In this document: positions 1 through 8,445 of the stretch, one piece after another
Layout of the letters: the number at the start of each line of letters is the position of its first letter
How positions within the stretch are numbered: position 1 is the first letter of the stretch
Source of the DNA: Nitrospira sp. UW-LDO-01
GTDB taxonomy: Bacteria > Nitrospirota > Nitrospiria > Nitrospirales > Nitrospiraceae
Direction: 5' to 3'
DNA length: 59,976 nt
Assembly (NCBI GenBank): GCA_002254365.1
Contig: NIUT01000012.1
Coordinates: 1 to 59,976 of the forward strand
The notes under the pieces: model-generated
What the model was told of the DNA's origin: nothing
Seen by the model: the letters and a program-made list of their open reading frames with translations, nothing else
The model's database searches: none
Translations under genes and position numbers: made by a program

Positions 1-931
1 AGGTACGCAGTGCCTGACGAACGATTTCCTCCACGACGAGGAAGTAATGCGCGAAGCGTTTGTGTCGGATGATCGCCAACTCTTTTTCAATCCGGCCTTG
101 AATGGTTTGGGTGATGGTTCCATATCGGTCGTGCGCACCGGCATAGGTTTGCTTTTTGAGCGTCAGGAAGGCGTCATCATCGGTCAGCTGCCGAAACGCT
201 GGGAAAATGGTTTCGCCGAAACGCCAGTCGCTGTAGCAGGCTTTGGCAATACGAAGGGTGTTCTCGACCGCTTCCGGTACGTGAGGAAACTGAGAGGCCA
301 TGCGTACCGGAGGCATCAGCCATTGTGTGGGTGCACAGCAGGCTTCGTTCGATAGGCGCGACAGCGTTGTGTTGAGTGCAATGGCACGCAAAAGGCAATG
401 TGTGGAAAAGTCATTCGCGTGCGTAAAGTAGACGCGGTTGGTTGCGACGGGTGGGAGGCCAAGACGGAAACTGACAAGAAGGGTCTTGTGCATTGCCGGT
501 CCTGGCGTCAGCTCAACATAGAGATCTTGCCGTGATTCCTCAGCCCAAGCCGTGAGTGCCGCTTCGTCGTCCGTGATTACAATCAGGCCGTCGCGGTAGC
601 GGGTTACTGACAGGAGGAAATTGAATGAAGGGTTGCCGTGTCGCTCCGATAGGAGCCGACAGAGATTGGTGTAGCCATTCGGCGTTTTCGCCAGTAAGAC
701 GGCACGGTGCTGGTCAGTCGTCAGTTCAGCGCCAAGGATCGGCCTCAGCCCTCGGTGTTTGGCCTGTTCGATAAAGCGAATGGCTCCGTACAATCCATTC
801 GTGTCCGTTAAGGCTATGGCTGATGATCCTTGCTGCTGTGCCACCGTGCAGAGTTCTTCCAGTGATGATACTCCGCGCATTGGCGAGTACGTGGAATGGA
901 TATGGAGATAGACGAATTGCACTACCGCCAT
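1..931 (-). CDS. dnaE2: DnaE2-like error-prone DNA polymerase III alpha subunit (partial, N-terminal 310 residues)
   Basis: The frame runs off the left edge, so only the first 310 codons are visible. The N-terminus is a PHP domain: HIHSTYSPMRG at residues 10-20 and LTDTNGLYG at about 41-49. Replicative DnaE usually has TDHG at the second motif; here it is TDTN, so one metal-ligand His is missing, as is usual in the DnaE2 (ImuC) branch. The ATG overlaps the stop of the upstream ImuB-like gene by 10 nt, implying translational coupling. In known imuB-dnaE2 cassettes this polymerase extends past DNA damage during mutagenic repair. A replicative DnaE is the alternative, but the PHP change and the neighbour favour DnaE2. 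The catalytic palm domain lies outside the window. Confidence 0.85.
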   Translation of the reverse strand, partial: MAVVQFVYLHIHSTYSPMRGVSSLEELCTVAQQQGSSAIALTDTNGLYGAIRFIEQAKHRGLRPILGAELTTDQHRAVLLAKTPNGYTNLCRLLSERHGNPSFNFLLSVTRYRDGLIVITDDEAALTAWAEESRQDLYVELTPGPAMHKTLLVSFRLGLPPVATNRVYFTHANDFSTHCLLRAIALNTTLSRLSNEACCAPTQWLMPPVRMASQFPHVPEAVENTLRIAKACYSDWRFGETIFPAFRQLTDDDAFLTLKKQTYAGAHDRYGTITQTIQGRIEKELAIIRHKRFAHYFLVVEEIVRQALRT

Positions 932-2109
932 CGTAATGTCCGTCCCCAAGCCACGGCCTGCTCACCGAATTGTGCGCGAATCTGATCCAGTGCCAGCGAA
1001 AGTCTGTGTGCGCGTGGAAGCACGGCTGCTGCCGGTTCGTCGAAGAGCAGCAGCTGTTGGCTCGGTGCTTCCAGTCGACTGACTTGAAGTGTCAGCCGGG
1101 TGAGACGGACTCGTCGACGGAAGCTGCGATAGAACAAGCCTGTCAGTACCGGCTGGAGGTCAATTTCCCAGTATGTGCCTTGAGTCAAGATCTGTTGGGC
1201 TGTCTGCTCGACGTGGTCACTATGTCGAACGGTCAGCATAATAAGACGGCACACGCGCTGTTGCTGCCGAAGCGTGGTGCAAATTTGCTCTAATAATCGA
1301 TGCAGCCGTCCCAGTACGAGGGCATCATCCACTTCATCTGGATCGAGGTAAGCGGACCGTTCGATGGTCGGCTGAGTGATCGGTGAGTGAACGGGAGACG
1401 AATCGATTCCTAAGGCCCACTCGTGCAGCAAATTGGCCGGATCGCCTAAGGCGGCATGCAGTTGCGCAAATGAGATGGATGCGATTGCGCCAAGTGTATG
1501 CAGGTTCAGGTCTTCCAATCGCTGTGAGAGTCGAGCGACGTGGGATCGCTGGAGGCCGGGAAGATAGAGGGTCGGTAATGGCGCGAGGAATGATGCTTCG
1601 GCTCCTGGAGGAATTGATAAGACTTGGGGTGGCTTCGCCAGCGTAGTGGCCGCGAGTTGTGAGACCAATTTGTTGCCGGCCAACCCGATGAGACTGGGCC
1701 ATTTCTGTTGATCGATCAGTTCTCGACTGATGCGGGTGGCAGTATCGATCGGAGGGCCGAAGAGTCTGGTTGTGCCGGTGAGGTCGAGGAACAGCGAGCC
1801 TGGCCTGATCGATTCCCATGTTGGTGCAATGCCTGAGATCCGCTGTTGAAGTTCATGATGGGCTGCGTGCAGGAGTGACGAATCGGGAGGGATGACGCGT
1901 AGTCCCGGGCAGATCAGCCGTCCAATCTCCAGAGCGATTCCGGGTTGAAGGCCTTCATGGAGCGCTTCGAGTGAAAGCTCTCGAATCAACGCTCTGGGCG
2001 TATGGATTGGTGCAACAGCCACGGGTCTATTTCGCAGTGCACTGTCAGCAGACCGAGCCAGCGCGATCTGAAAAGAGGGAATCTGGAGACAGACGATATG
2101 GCGGTCCAT
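922..2109 (-). CDS. imuB: ImuB-like Y-family DNA polymerase homologue (probably catalytically inactive)
   Basis: This 395-residue protein has Y-family (DinB/ImuB) architecture, but the catalytic carboxylates are degraded. The first acidic motif is replaced by LQIPSFQIAL near the N-terminus, and the second keeps only D109 in LFLDLTGTTRLFG, with no following Glu. ImuB proteins are known as inactive Y-family adaptors that bring the DnaE2 polymerase to the clamp. A canonical beta-clamp pentapeptide, QLLLF, lies at residues 352-356, which fits that role. The gene is first in a two-gene minus-strand unit with dnaE2. No imuA or lexA lies upstream; the divergent neighbour is rpsF. No convincing LexA operator was recognised by eye. 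Confidence 0.85.
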   Translation of the reverse strand: MDRHIVCLQIPSFQIALARSADSALRNRPVAVAPIHTPRALIRELSLEALHEGLQPGIALEIGRLICPGLRVIPPDSSLLHAAHHELQQRISGIAPTWESIRPGSLFLDLTGTTRLFGPPIDTATRISRELIDQQKWPSLIGLAGNKLVSQLAATTLAKPPQVLSIPPGAEASFLAPLPTLYLPGLQRSHVARLSQRLEDLNLHTLGAIASISFAQLHAALGDPANLLHEWALGIDSSPVHSPITQPTIERSAYLDPDEVDDALVLGRLHRLLEQICTTLRQQQRVCRLIMLTVRHSDHVEQTAQQILTQGTYWEIDLQPVLTGLFYRSFRRRVRLTRLTLQVSRLEAPSQQLLLFDEPAAAVLPRAHRLSLALDQIRAQFGEQAVAWGRTLRWR

Positions 2110-2259
2110 GACAAGTTGATGCAGTAGCCAATGGTTACATTAAAGTATTTTTCTGTCAATGAGAAGAAGCTCGTATGAAGTCGGCAATCAGATTGTGGAA
2201 GCACGTCTCTACTCTCAGTCAAGGGTTCCATCGATGGAGGAAGTGGGCTCTGCGATTCA

Positions 2260-2289
2260 TTGACAGTGTAAGAACCCCTATGGTACCGT
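2260..2289 (+). promoter_or_regulatory. Candidate sigma70 promoter for the rpsF operon
   Basis: A perfect -35 TTGACA (2260-2265) is followed after 18 bp by TACCGT (2284-2289), a weak -10. It lies about 80 bp upstream of rpsF, in the 260-bp divergent gap with imuB. The weak -10 makes the call tentative. Another TTGACA faces imuB at about 2150 with no clear -10. Confidence 0.35.
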
Positions 2290-2310
2290 CCTCCGTTCAT
2301 TGTGCTAGAT

Positions 2311-2346
2311 AGGCACCCTACACCTCGCTCCCGACTGGTTCGGGGG
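2311..2346 (+). promoter_or_regulatory. Hairpin in the rpsF leader, possible S6:S18 autoregulatory site
   Basis: CTCCCGA (2328-2334) pairs with TCGGGGG (2340-2346) around a 5-nt loop, preceded by an ACACC word, just before the Shine-Dalgarno AGGAGGA of rpsF. Leaders of rpsF in many bacteria carry an RNA motif bound by the S6:S18 complex. The position fits, but the full consensus could not be verified by eye. Confidence 0.3.
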
Positions 2347-2369
2347 CCATTGTCCAGGAGGATTACTGC

Positions 2370-2717
2370 ATGGAGCTCTACGAGTCTCTGTTTATTATTC
2401 GTCCGTCCCTTTCCGATGAGGACACCAAAACACTCATCGACAAGATGAAAGCGGTTGCCGACAAGACCGGCGCGCAATTCATCAAAGCCGAAAACTTAGG
2501 GAAGAAAAAACTCGCCTACGAAGTGCGTCGCGAGCGAAAGGGGACCTACGGCTATTTTTACTTTAAGGCACCGAACAACACCGTCGGTGAGCTGGAACGG
2601 GCCTATCGCTTGGAAGACGATATCATCAAGTTTCTGACGGTTCATCATGAGAAGCCATTAGTGGAGCGGCATCCAGTGGAAGCTGCGTCGCAGGAGTCAG
2701 ACGGTGGCCGGATTTAA
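2370..2717 (+). CDS. rpsF: 30S ribosomal protein S6
   Basis: The 115-residue product begins MELYESLFIIRPSLSDE, the typical S6 N-terminus, and contains the family core (LGKKKLAYEVRRERKGTYG and a YRLEDDIIKFLTV segment). S6 binds the central domain of 16S rRNA as a heterodimer with S18, whose gene follows after ssb. The start is fixed by AGGAGGA seven bases upstream. The 3' end overlaps ssb by 14 nt. The rpsF-ssb-rpsR order is common in bacteria and supports the identification. Confidence 0.97.
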   Translation: MELYESLFIIRPSLSDEDTKTLIDKMKAVADKTGAQFIKAENLGKKKLAYEVRRERKGTYGYFYFKAPNNTVGELERAYRLEDDIIKFLTVHHEKPLVERHPVEAASQESDGGRI

Positions 2718-3102
2718 CAAAGTCATCTTACTCGGAAACCTCACTCGGAATCCCGAGCTTCGGTATACGCCGAGCGGGACGCCGGTAGCCAGTTTTGGCT
2801 TGGCGGTCAGTCGCCGGTTTAAACAGGGCGACGATTTGAAGGAAGAAGTGTGTTTTGTCGATATTGTGGTCTTTGGTAAACAAGCCGAACATTGCGGGCA
2901 GTATCTCAGCAAGGGGAACGGCGTGATTGTCGAGGGTCGGTTGCAACAGCGCCGATGGGAAACCGAAGATGGGCAAAAGCGCAGCAAGCATGAAGTGGTG
3001 GCCCAGACCGTGACGTTTATGCCCAAGCGTCAAGATGGTGGCGCCAGTACCGAACCTCCGATGCATGATGAACCCGGCTATGAGACAGGCGACGAAGGTT
3101 AA
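2704..3102 (+). CDS. ssb: Single-stranded DNA-binding protein lacking the canonical C-terminal tip
   Basis: The 132-residue protein opens with the OB-fold signature MAGFNKVILLGNLTRNPELRY and carries the usual FVDIVVFGKQAE and VEGRLQQRRWE segments, so the DNA-binding domain is complete. Translation starts at a GTG inside the end of rpsF. SSB coats single-stranded DNA in replication and repair, and normally recruits partners through an acidic tail ending in DIPF or similar. Here the tail is very short and ends PGYETGDEG, acidic but without the hydrophobic tip. This could be a secondary SSB, with another copy elsewhere carrying the partner-binding tip. Confidence 0.93.
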   Translation: MAGFNKVILLGNLTRNPELRYTPSGTPVASFGLAVSRRFKQGDDLKEEVCFVDIVVFGKQAEHCGQYLSKGNGVIVEGRLQQRRWETEDGQKRSKHEVVAQTVTFMPKRQDGGASTEPPMHDEPGYETGDEG

Positions 3103-3126
3103 TGACAGGCATATGAGGAGGCAGTG

Positions 3127-3384
3127 ATGGATCGAGGTGAAAATGAACGTGGGGGTGGTGGGGGTGGACGGCTGTTCCAACGGAGACGTCCCTGCCGGTT
3201 TTGTCTGGACAAAGCACCGATTGACTTTAAGGATGCCGGACTACTTCGGAATTTCTTGACGGAGCGAGGACGCATTGTTCCACGTCGGATTTCAGGCAAT
3301 TGCATGCGGCATCAACGTGAGCTAACGGTGGCCGTCAAGCGGGCTCGGCATATCGCCATCATCAGCTTTGCTGAGGAGCGATAA
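3127..3384 (+). CDS. rpsR: 30S ribosomal protein S18
   Basis: The product has 85 residues with the S18 core: [17 protein letters not shown], a variable loop, then [20 protein letters not shown]. The ATG at 3127 was chosen over a GTG one codon earlier because GAGGAGG (3115-3121) lies five bases upstream of the ATG. A Gly-rich N-terminal run (six glycines) precedes the fold. S18 pairs with S6 on the 30S platform, and the two genes flank ssb. It is probably co-transcribed with rpsF and ssb; the gap to ssb is only 24 nt. Confidence 0.97.
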   Translation: MDRGENERGGGGGGRLFQRRRPCRFCLDKAPIDFKDAGLLRNFLTERGRIVPRRISGNCMRHQRELTVAVKRARHIAIISFAEER

Positions 3385-3446
3385 CGAAGGTGATCGGTGA
3401 GATCAATGCCCTGGGATGGGGCGGTGGTATATCGTCGAGGGGACTC

Positions 3447-4040
3447 ATGGGCGTCTTAACGCCGAAAATCGTGGATATCACGGATGAGGGCCTTTCGCTG
3501 TCCGGAGACCTGACGGGGGACGAGCTGGGACTGACGGACGCGGATGTATCCATTCGCGGAACGATGTCGGTCGGATTGGAGCTTCGTCCAATCGAACGGA
3601 GCATCTATGTGACCGGCGTGGTGGAAGGGACCGCAGGTCGGCAATGTGTCCGCTGCCTGAAAGAGTTTGACGAGCCGGTGGCCTTTTCCTTACGCGTCGT
3701 CTATGAGCGAGAGGTGAAATCCACAGGGTCTACCGGGAAACGGGACGGAGCGCGAAAGAAGAAAGCAGTGGTATCGCCTACGGCCGAGGAGGAAGAGCCG
3801 AACGACGATCTCTATTACTTTACGGGTGATCATCTGGATTTGGCGCCGATGTTACGAGAGCAGGTAATCTTGGCGTCCCCAATGCACCCGTTGTGTACGA
3901 ACGACTGTCTTGGTCTCTGTGCCCGCTGTGGGCACGATTTGAATGGAGGGCCCTGTCGTTGCGGTGACGTACCGGTGGGAGGCCCATTTGATGTGCTGCG
4001 TACGATGAAAGAGAAGCTGAGGGACGTCGGACAGCGCTGA
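3447..4040 (+). CDS. YceD/DUF177 family protein with Cys-rich C-terminus
   Basis: DUF177 proteins are typically encoded just before rpmF, as here, and are linked to 23S rRNA accumulation in plants and some bacteria; the biochemical role is not settled. The ATG at 3447 gives a 197-residue protein whose start (TPKIVDITDEGLSLSGDL) aligns with the family N-terminus. A GTG 19 codons upstream lacks family similarity, while GAGGGG sits four bases before the chosen ATG. Cys motifs CVRC (middle) and CTNDCLGLCARCG plus CRC near the end look metal-binding. A basic Lys/Arg-rich insert lies around residues 90-110. Confidence 0.85.
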   Translation: MGVLTPKIVDITDEGLSLSGDLTGDELGLTDADVSIRGTMSVGLELRPIERSIYVTGVVEGTAGRQCVRCLKEFDEPVAFSLRVVYEREVKSTGSTGKRDGARKKKAVVSPTAEEEEPNDDLYYFTGDHLDLAPMLREQVILASPMHPLCTNDCLGLCARCGHDLNGGPCRCGDVPVGGPFDVLRTMKEKLRDVGQR

Positions 4041-4076
4041 GTCGCGGTCCGAATCGAGGGGGAAGAAGGAGTTACC

Positions 4077-4262
4077 ATGCCGAATCCGAAACATAAACAC
4101 TCACGGGCCAGACGCGATAAGCGTCGTACCCAAAAACTGCGAATGACCCCACCGGGGATGGCTGTGTGCCCACAGTGCCATGAGTTAAAGCTTCCGCATT
4201 ACACCTGCTTGAATTGCGGGACCTATAAGGGCAAAGCCGTCATTCAAGTCGAAGAAGCCTAA
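4077..4262 (+). CDS. rpmF: 50S ribosomal protein L32
   Basis: The 61-residue protein starts MPNPKHKHSRARRDKRRTQ, a typical basic L32 N-terminus, and has the zinc-ribbon pairs CPQC and CLNC (the C+ form). A good Shine-Dalgarno (AAGGAG) precedes the ATG. It sits between the DUF177 gene and plsX, the usual bacterial arrangement linking ribosome and fatty-acid genes. L32 is a small structural protein of the large subunit near the peptidyl-transferase region. Confidence 0.96.
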   Translation: MPNPKHKHSRARRDKRRTQKLRMTPPGMAVCPQCHELKLPHYTCLNCGTYKGKAVIQVEEA

Positions 4263-4488
4263 GCCGACTGTCAATCGATGGTTGACGCCCCACAGCGGCA
4301 GGTGTTCAGGGGTCTCTTCGTATCTGATGGCATGGGCTTCGGGCTGTGCCAGACTGGTATACGTGGAGGCCGGTAACATGTTCAAGCTGGTCTGTGGCAA
4401 GAAGGGTTCAGCGCGTCAGATCTGATCCCAGGGGGCGACACGTGGGTAGCCTGTCTTTCCGACACCATCCGTGAATACCACAAGCCGC

Positions 4489-5508
4489 ATGAAGATCGCG
4501 CTCGACGCGGTGGGGGGAGATCATGGCCCGGCACCTTGTGTGGAGGGTGCGCTCCAGGCTGTGAAAGAGTGCGACGTCGAGGTTATTCTTGTCGGCAACG
4601 AAGCCATCCTGAAACAAGAGTGCGAGCGTCAATCCGTTCATGACCCTCGCCTGTCCATCAAGCACGCCTCTCAGGTCGTTGAGATGCACGAGTCGCCTGC
4701 TGCAGTGGCTCGAAAGAAACGGGATTCGTCGATTTGGGTTGCGACGGAGTTAGTCAAGAGCGGCGAAGCCGGGGCTGTGGTAAGCCCTGGGAATACGGGG
4801 GCAAGCATGGTGGCCTCGTTCTTCGTCTTAGGGCTGATCAAGGGGGTTGAACGACCGGCGATCGCCACAAGTCTTCCGACGTTGACCGGAGAGGCCATCA
4901 TGCTCGATGTCGGAGCGAATGTAGACTGCTCCGCCAACCATCTCGAACAATTCGCCTTGATGGGGAACGAATACGGCAAGCATCTGCTCGGCAAGCCGAA
5001 TCCTCGTGTGGGATTACTCAGCATCGGCGAAGAAGATAGTAAGGGGAATGAGGTCACGAAGGAAGCGTTTAAGTTGCTCAAGTCGAGCTCGATGAATTTC
5101 GTGGGGAATGTCGAGGGACGCGATGTCTATAGCGGGATCGCGGATGTTGTCGTCTGCGATGGGTTTATCGGAAATGTCGCGTTGAAGATTTCCGAAGGCG
5201 TTGCCGAGATGATCAAGCGGCTGCTCCTGAAGGAAATTTCAGGACACTTCTTCGGTCGACTCGCGTATCCCCTCATTGCCGGCCCACTGGCAAATCTCAA
5301 GCGGAAAATAGACTATGCTGAATTCGGTGGGGCCCCGCTGCTGGGCGTGAATGGGGTGACGATGATCTGTCATGGTCGGTCGTCGGCGAAGGCCATCAAA
5401 AATGCGATCCGACGGGCCAAGGGGATGGCCGAGGGCGGGGTGCGAGAGCTCATTCAGCGAGACATTGAGGAAAGTCATTCCCGTCCGGCGATGGAATCAG
5501 GGCGATGA
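4489..5508 (+). CDS. plsX: Phosphate acyltransferase PlsX
   Basis: The ATG at 4489 gives 339 residues beginning MKIALDAVGGDHGP, the PlsX hallmark; a GTG six codons upstream would add residues not seen in the family. Further conserved stretches are SPGNTGA and CDGFIGNVALK. PlsX makes acyl-phosphate from acyl-ACP for phospholipid synthesis and is a peripheral membrane enzyme. Its stop overlaps the fabH start (ATGA), so the two are coupled. The 226-bp gap upstream shows no strong Shine-Dalgarno for either start, so the exact start is slightly uncertain. Confidence 0.95.
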   Translation: MKIALDAVGGDHGPAPCVEGALQAVKECDVEVILVGNEAILKQECERQSVHDPRLSIKHASQVVEMHESPAAVARKKRDSSIWVATELVKSGEAGAVVSPGNTGASMVASFFVLGLIKGVERPAIATSLPTLTGEAIMLDVGANVDCSANHLEQFALMGNEYGKHLLGKPNPRVGLLSIGEEDSKGNEVTKEAFKLLKSSSMNFVGNVEGRDVYSGIADVVVCDGFIGNVALKISEGVAEMIKRLLLKEISGHFFGRLAYPLIAGPLANLKRKIDYAEFGGAPLLGVNGVTMICHGRSSAKAIKNAIRRAKGMAEGGVRELIQRDIEESHSRPAMESGR

Positions 5509-6479
5509 AGGCTTGTATTTCTGGCACCGGCTCGTATACGCCTGCCAAGATTCTGACGAATGCGGATCTTGAACAGATGGTGGCCACGTCCGATGAGTGG
5601 ATTCGCGAGCGGACCGGCATCCGCGAGCGGCGTCTTGCAGCGACAGGAGAGGCCTGCTCGGACCTTGCAGTTCAGGCCGGGAAGCGGGCCTTGGCGTCGG
5701 CAGGCCTGACGGCTGCTGATCTCGACATGATTTTGGTGGCCACATGTACGGGGGATTACCCGCTTCCAGCTACAGCCTGTCTCGTCCAGCATCAACTTGG
5801 GGCGATGAAGGCTGCGGCGTGCGATCTTTCGGCTGCGTGCTGTGGGTTTGTCTATGCGCTTTCCGTTGCGGATGCTTATGTGAAGAGTGGGATGCGGCAC
5901 GTGCTGGTGATCGGAGCTGAAGTCATGTCCGCGATCACGGACTGGACCGACCGGAACACCTGCGTGTTGTTTGGAGATGGAGCTGGAGCGGTTGTGGTCA
6001 GCGCGAGTGATGGGGAGCGAGGAATTCTCTCCACACATCTTCGCTCTGACGGAACACTGTGCGACCTGATCATGGTACCGGGTGGTGGTTCCCGTATGCC
6101 CGCTTCTGAAAAGGTGGTTGAAGAGCGCCTCCAGTACATCAAGATGAAAGGCAATGAAACGTTCAAGGTTGCGGTCCGAACGCTGGAAGAGATTGCTCGG
6201 ACGACGTTGTCTGCCAATAATCTTCGAGTGGAAGATATCGATCTCTATGTGCCGCACCAGGCGAATATACGAATTCTCAAGGCGGTGATTGAACGGTTGG
6301 GCCTTCCGGTCGAGAAGGTGCTCCTGAACGTGGATCGGTATGGGAACACATCGGCGGCCTCCATCCCCATTGCGCTTGATGAAGCGGTTCGTGAGGGGCG
6401 TGTGAAGGCTGGTTCCTTGGTGATGCTGGGTGCCTTTGGAGCGGGCCTCACGTGGGCGTCAGCCGTCATTAGGTGGTAG
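5505..6479 (+). CDS. fabH: 3-oxoacyl-ACP synthase III (KAS III)
   Basis: The 324-residue enzyme catalyses the first condensation of fatty-acid synthesis, acetyl-CoA with malonyl-ACP. The catalytic Cys is C112 in DLSAACCGFVYAL; the other triad members are in VPHQANIRIL (His) and YGNTSAASIPIAL (Asn). Length and order match the bacterial family. It overlaps plsX by 4 nt. After fabH there is a 120-bp gap containing a likely new promoter for fabD, so fabD may be transcribed separately as well as by read-through. Confidence 0.97.
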   Translation: MKACISGTGSYTPAKILTNADLEQMVATSDEWIRERTGIRERRLAATGEACSDLAVQAGKRALASAGLTAADLDMILVATCTGDYPLPATACLVQHQLGAMKAAACDLSAACCGFVYALSVADAYVKSGMRHVLVIGAEVMSAITDWTDRNTCVLFGDGAGAVVVSASDGERGILSTHLRSDGTLCDLIMVPGGGSRMPASEKVVEERLQYIKMKGNETFKVAVRTLEEIARTTLSANNLRVEDIDLYVPHQANIRILKAVIERLGLPVEKVLLNVDRYGNTSAASIPIALDEAVREGRVKAGSLVMLGAFGAGLTWASAVIRW

Positions 6480-6561
6480 GTGTGGATCTGTCTGGAGTCA
6501 AGAGAAGTATTGAGTTGACTCCTCCTGGATACGGGCGAGCGGCTTGTAAAAACTTTTCCCG

Positions 6562-6592
6562 TTGACTTTGCACGGGATTTCTAAGATATCTA
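6562..6592 (+). promoter_or_regulatory. Candidate fabD promoter giving a nearly leaderless mRNA
   Basis: TTGACT at 6562-6567 is followed by overlapping -10 candidates GATATC/ATATCT/TATCTA at 6585-6592 (spacing 17-19). The last hexamer ends seven bases before the fabD ATG, and no Shine-Dalgarno is present. Transcription would start at or just before the start codon. Confidence 0.4.
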
Positions 6593-6599
6593 ACGCCCC

Positions 6600-7535
6600 A
6601 TGACGCAAAAAATCGGTCTCGTGTTCCCTGGACAGGGGTCTCAATCAGTCGGGATGGGAAAGGCACTCTATGATGCCTACCCCTCCTTGAAAGCAGTGTA
6701 CGATGAGGCTTCCTCGGTTCTGGGATATGACGTGGCGGAGTTGTGCTTTACTGGACCGGCAGAACGGCTTAATCTGACCGAATTCACTCAGCCAGCCTTG
6801 CTTGTCAGCAGCATCGCTGCCTGGAAACTCTTTGAGCCGGTTGGGATCAAGCCCATTGCAGCCGCAGGGCATAGTTTGGGCGAATACTCCGCGTTGGTTG
6901 CGGTCGGTGGGGTTACCTTTCCTGATGCCGTTGGTTTGGTTCAGAAACGTGGACGGTACATGTCCGAGGCCGTTGCCCCTGGAACCGGCCTTGTCGCGGC
7001 ACTCTTAGGATTAACCGCTGAAGTTGTTAAAGAGGTCTGTCATGCTGCCTCATCAGTCGGCGTAGTCGCGGCCGCAAATTTCAACTCACCTGGGCAGATC
7101 GTGATTGCCGGCGAGAAGGCGGCGGTGGAGCGAGCGATCGCGTTGGCGAAGGAGCAAGGCTGTAAAAAGGCTATTCCGTTACCTGTCAGTGTGCCGGTGC
7201 ACACGCCCTTGATGCAGCAAGCTGCTGATCGGTTAGCCAAGGACCTCGGTGCGGTGCGATGGTCGGATCTCCGTGCACCACTCGTGAATAACGCAGAGGC
7301 AAAGGCGATCAGTCGCGCAGGGGAGATTCAGGCATCATTGATTCGCCAGCTGCCTTCTTCCGTTTTATGGCAAGATACGGTGCAGGCGATGGGGAACATG
7401 GGTGTGACGACTTTTGTTGAGGTCGGCCCAGGCACAGTGTTGACCGGTTTGATCAAGCGAATTTTGCCTGGCGTGACTTTATTGAATGTGAACGACCCGA
7501 AATCCTTAGATGCGACACTCAAGGCGCTGAGCTGA
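6600..7535 (+). CDS. fabD: Malonyl-CoA:ACP transacylase
   Basis: The 311-residue protein begins with LVFPGQGSQSVGMG and has the nucleophile motif GHSLGEYSA, with Ser92 as the predicted acyl-enzyme residue. The conserved VPVHTPLM segment carries the catalytic His. FabD transfers malonyl groups from CoA to ACP, supplying the elongating condensing enzymes. It lies in the conserved fabH-fabD-fabG-acpP-fabF order. The ATG lacks an upstream Shine-Dalgarno and is preceded closely by promoter-like hexamers. Confidence 0.97.
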   Translation: MTQKIGLVFPGQGSQSVGMGKALYDAYPSLKAVYDEASSVLGYDVAELCFTGPAERLNLTEFTQPALLVSSIAAWKLFEPVGIKPIAAAGHSLGEYSALVAVGGVTFPDAVGLVQKRGRYMSEAVAPGTGLVAALLGLTAEVVKEVCHAASSVGVVAAANFNSPGQIVIAGEKAAVERAIALAKEQGCKKAIPLPVSVPVHTPLMQQAADRLAKDLGAVRWSDLRAPLVNNAEAKAISRAGEIQASLIRQLPSSVLWQDTVQAMGNMGVTTFVEVGPGTVLTGLIKRILPGVTLLNVNDPKSLDATLKALS

Positions 7536-7611
7536 CAGGAGATTGTCCTAAGGAAAGACGAAGTCACGAACCGCTTTGTCGTCTGTTAACGAGTTATTGG
7601 AAAGGTCTGCG

Positions 7612-8355
7612 ATGTCACTACAAGGGAGAACCGCTATTGTAACCGGTGCCGCTCAGGGTATCGGTCGTGCGATTGCCGAAGCGTTGGCTCAAGCGGGGGC
7701 GGACATAGCCGTCGCCGATCTCGACCCCAGCCGTTCCGCGGAAACTGTGGCTGCGGTAGAGAAAATTGGGAGAAAGGCGTTGAACCTCAAAGTCAACGTG
7801 GCTGATACCGGTGAAACCAAGTCCATGGTCGAGCAAGTGCTCAAGGCTTGGGGAAAGGTGGACATCCTGGTCAACAATGCCGGGATCACTCGGGACGGCT
7901 TATTGTTACGGATGAAAGAAGAAGATTGGAACCTGGTCCTTCAGATCAATTTGAACGGCACCTTTAACTGTACAAAGGCGGTCTTGCAGCCGATGACGAA
8001 GCAGCGGTATGGTCGTATCGTCAACATTGCCTCGATTGTTGGGGTGATTGGGAATGCAGGGCAGGCAAACTATTCGGCGTCGAAGGCAGCCGTCATCGGC
8101 TTTACGAAGACAGTGGGGCGGGAATATGCCAGTCGTAATGTGACGGTTAATGCGGTGGCGCCGGGTTTCATCGATACGGCGATGACCCATGGGCTTTCCA
8201 CTGATGTCAAGGACACCTTACTCAAGCAGATTCCACTGGGTCGCTTGGGGACGCCGGCTGACATTGCTGCAGCTGTGCGTTTCTTGGTCTCCGAGGAGGC
8301 CGCCTACATCACGGGTCATGTGTTGCACGTAAACGGCGGTATGTTGATGGTATAA
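7612..8355 (+). CDS. fabG: 3-oxoacyl-ACP reductase
   Basis: This is a short-chain dehydrogenase of 247 residues from the ATG at 7612, chosen because GGAAAGG lies six bases upstream and the protein then opens MSLQGRTAIVTGAAQGIG with the Rossmann TGxxxGIG motif. A TTG 12 codons earlier is less likely. NNAGITRD, the catalytic Ser in NIASIVGVIG and the YSASK pair are all present. FabG reduces 3-oxoacyl-ACP with NADPH in each elongation cycle. It is flanked by fabD and acpP. Confidence 0.96.
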   Translation: MSLQGRTAIVTGAAQGIGRAIAEALAQAGADIAVADLDPSRSAETVAAVEKIGRKALNLKVNVADTGETKSMVEQVLKAWGKVDILVNNAGITRDGLLLRMKEEDWNLVLQINLNGTFNCTKAVLQPMTKQRYGRIVNIASIVGVIGNAGQANYSASKAAVIGFTKTVGREYASRNVTVNAVAPGFIDTAMTHGLSTDVKDTLLKQIPLGRLGTPADIAAAVRFLVSEEAAYITGHVLHVNGGMLMV

Positions 8356-8445
8356 AGACAGCGAGTCTCGTGAGCGAATGGCCGTCACAGATCCCCGTGT
8401 GGCGGTGCAGGTGAGCGTATACCGGGGAAGGAGGTAGTCAGATCG

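Noticed and set aside
47-965. Several open frames on either strand inside the first kilobase
   Set aside because: They overlap the DnaE2-like frame and lack family-like sequence; the DnaE2 frame has clear PHP motifs.
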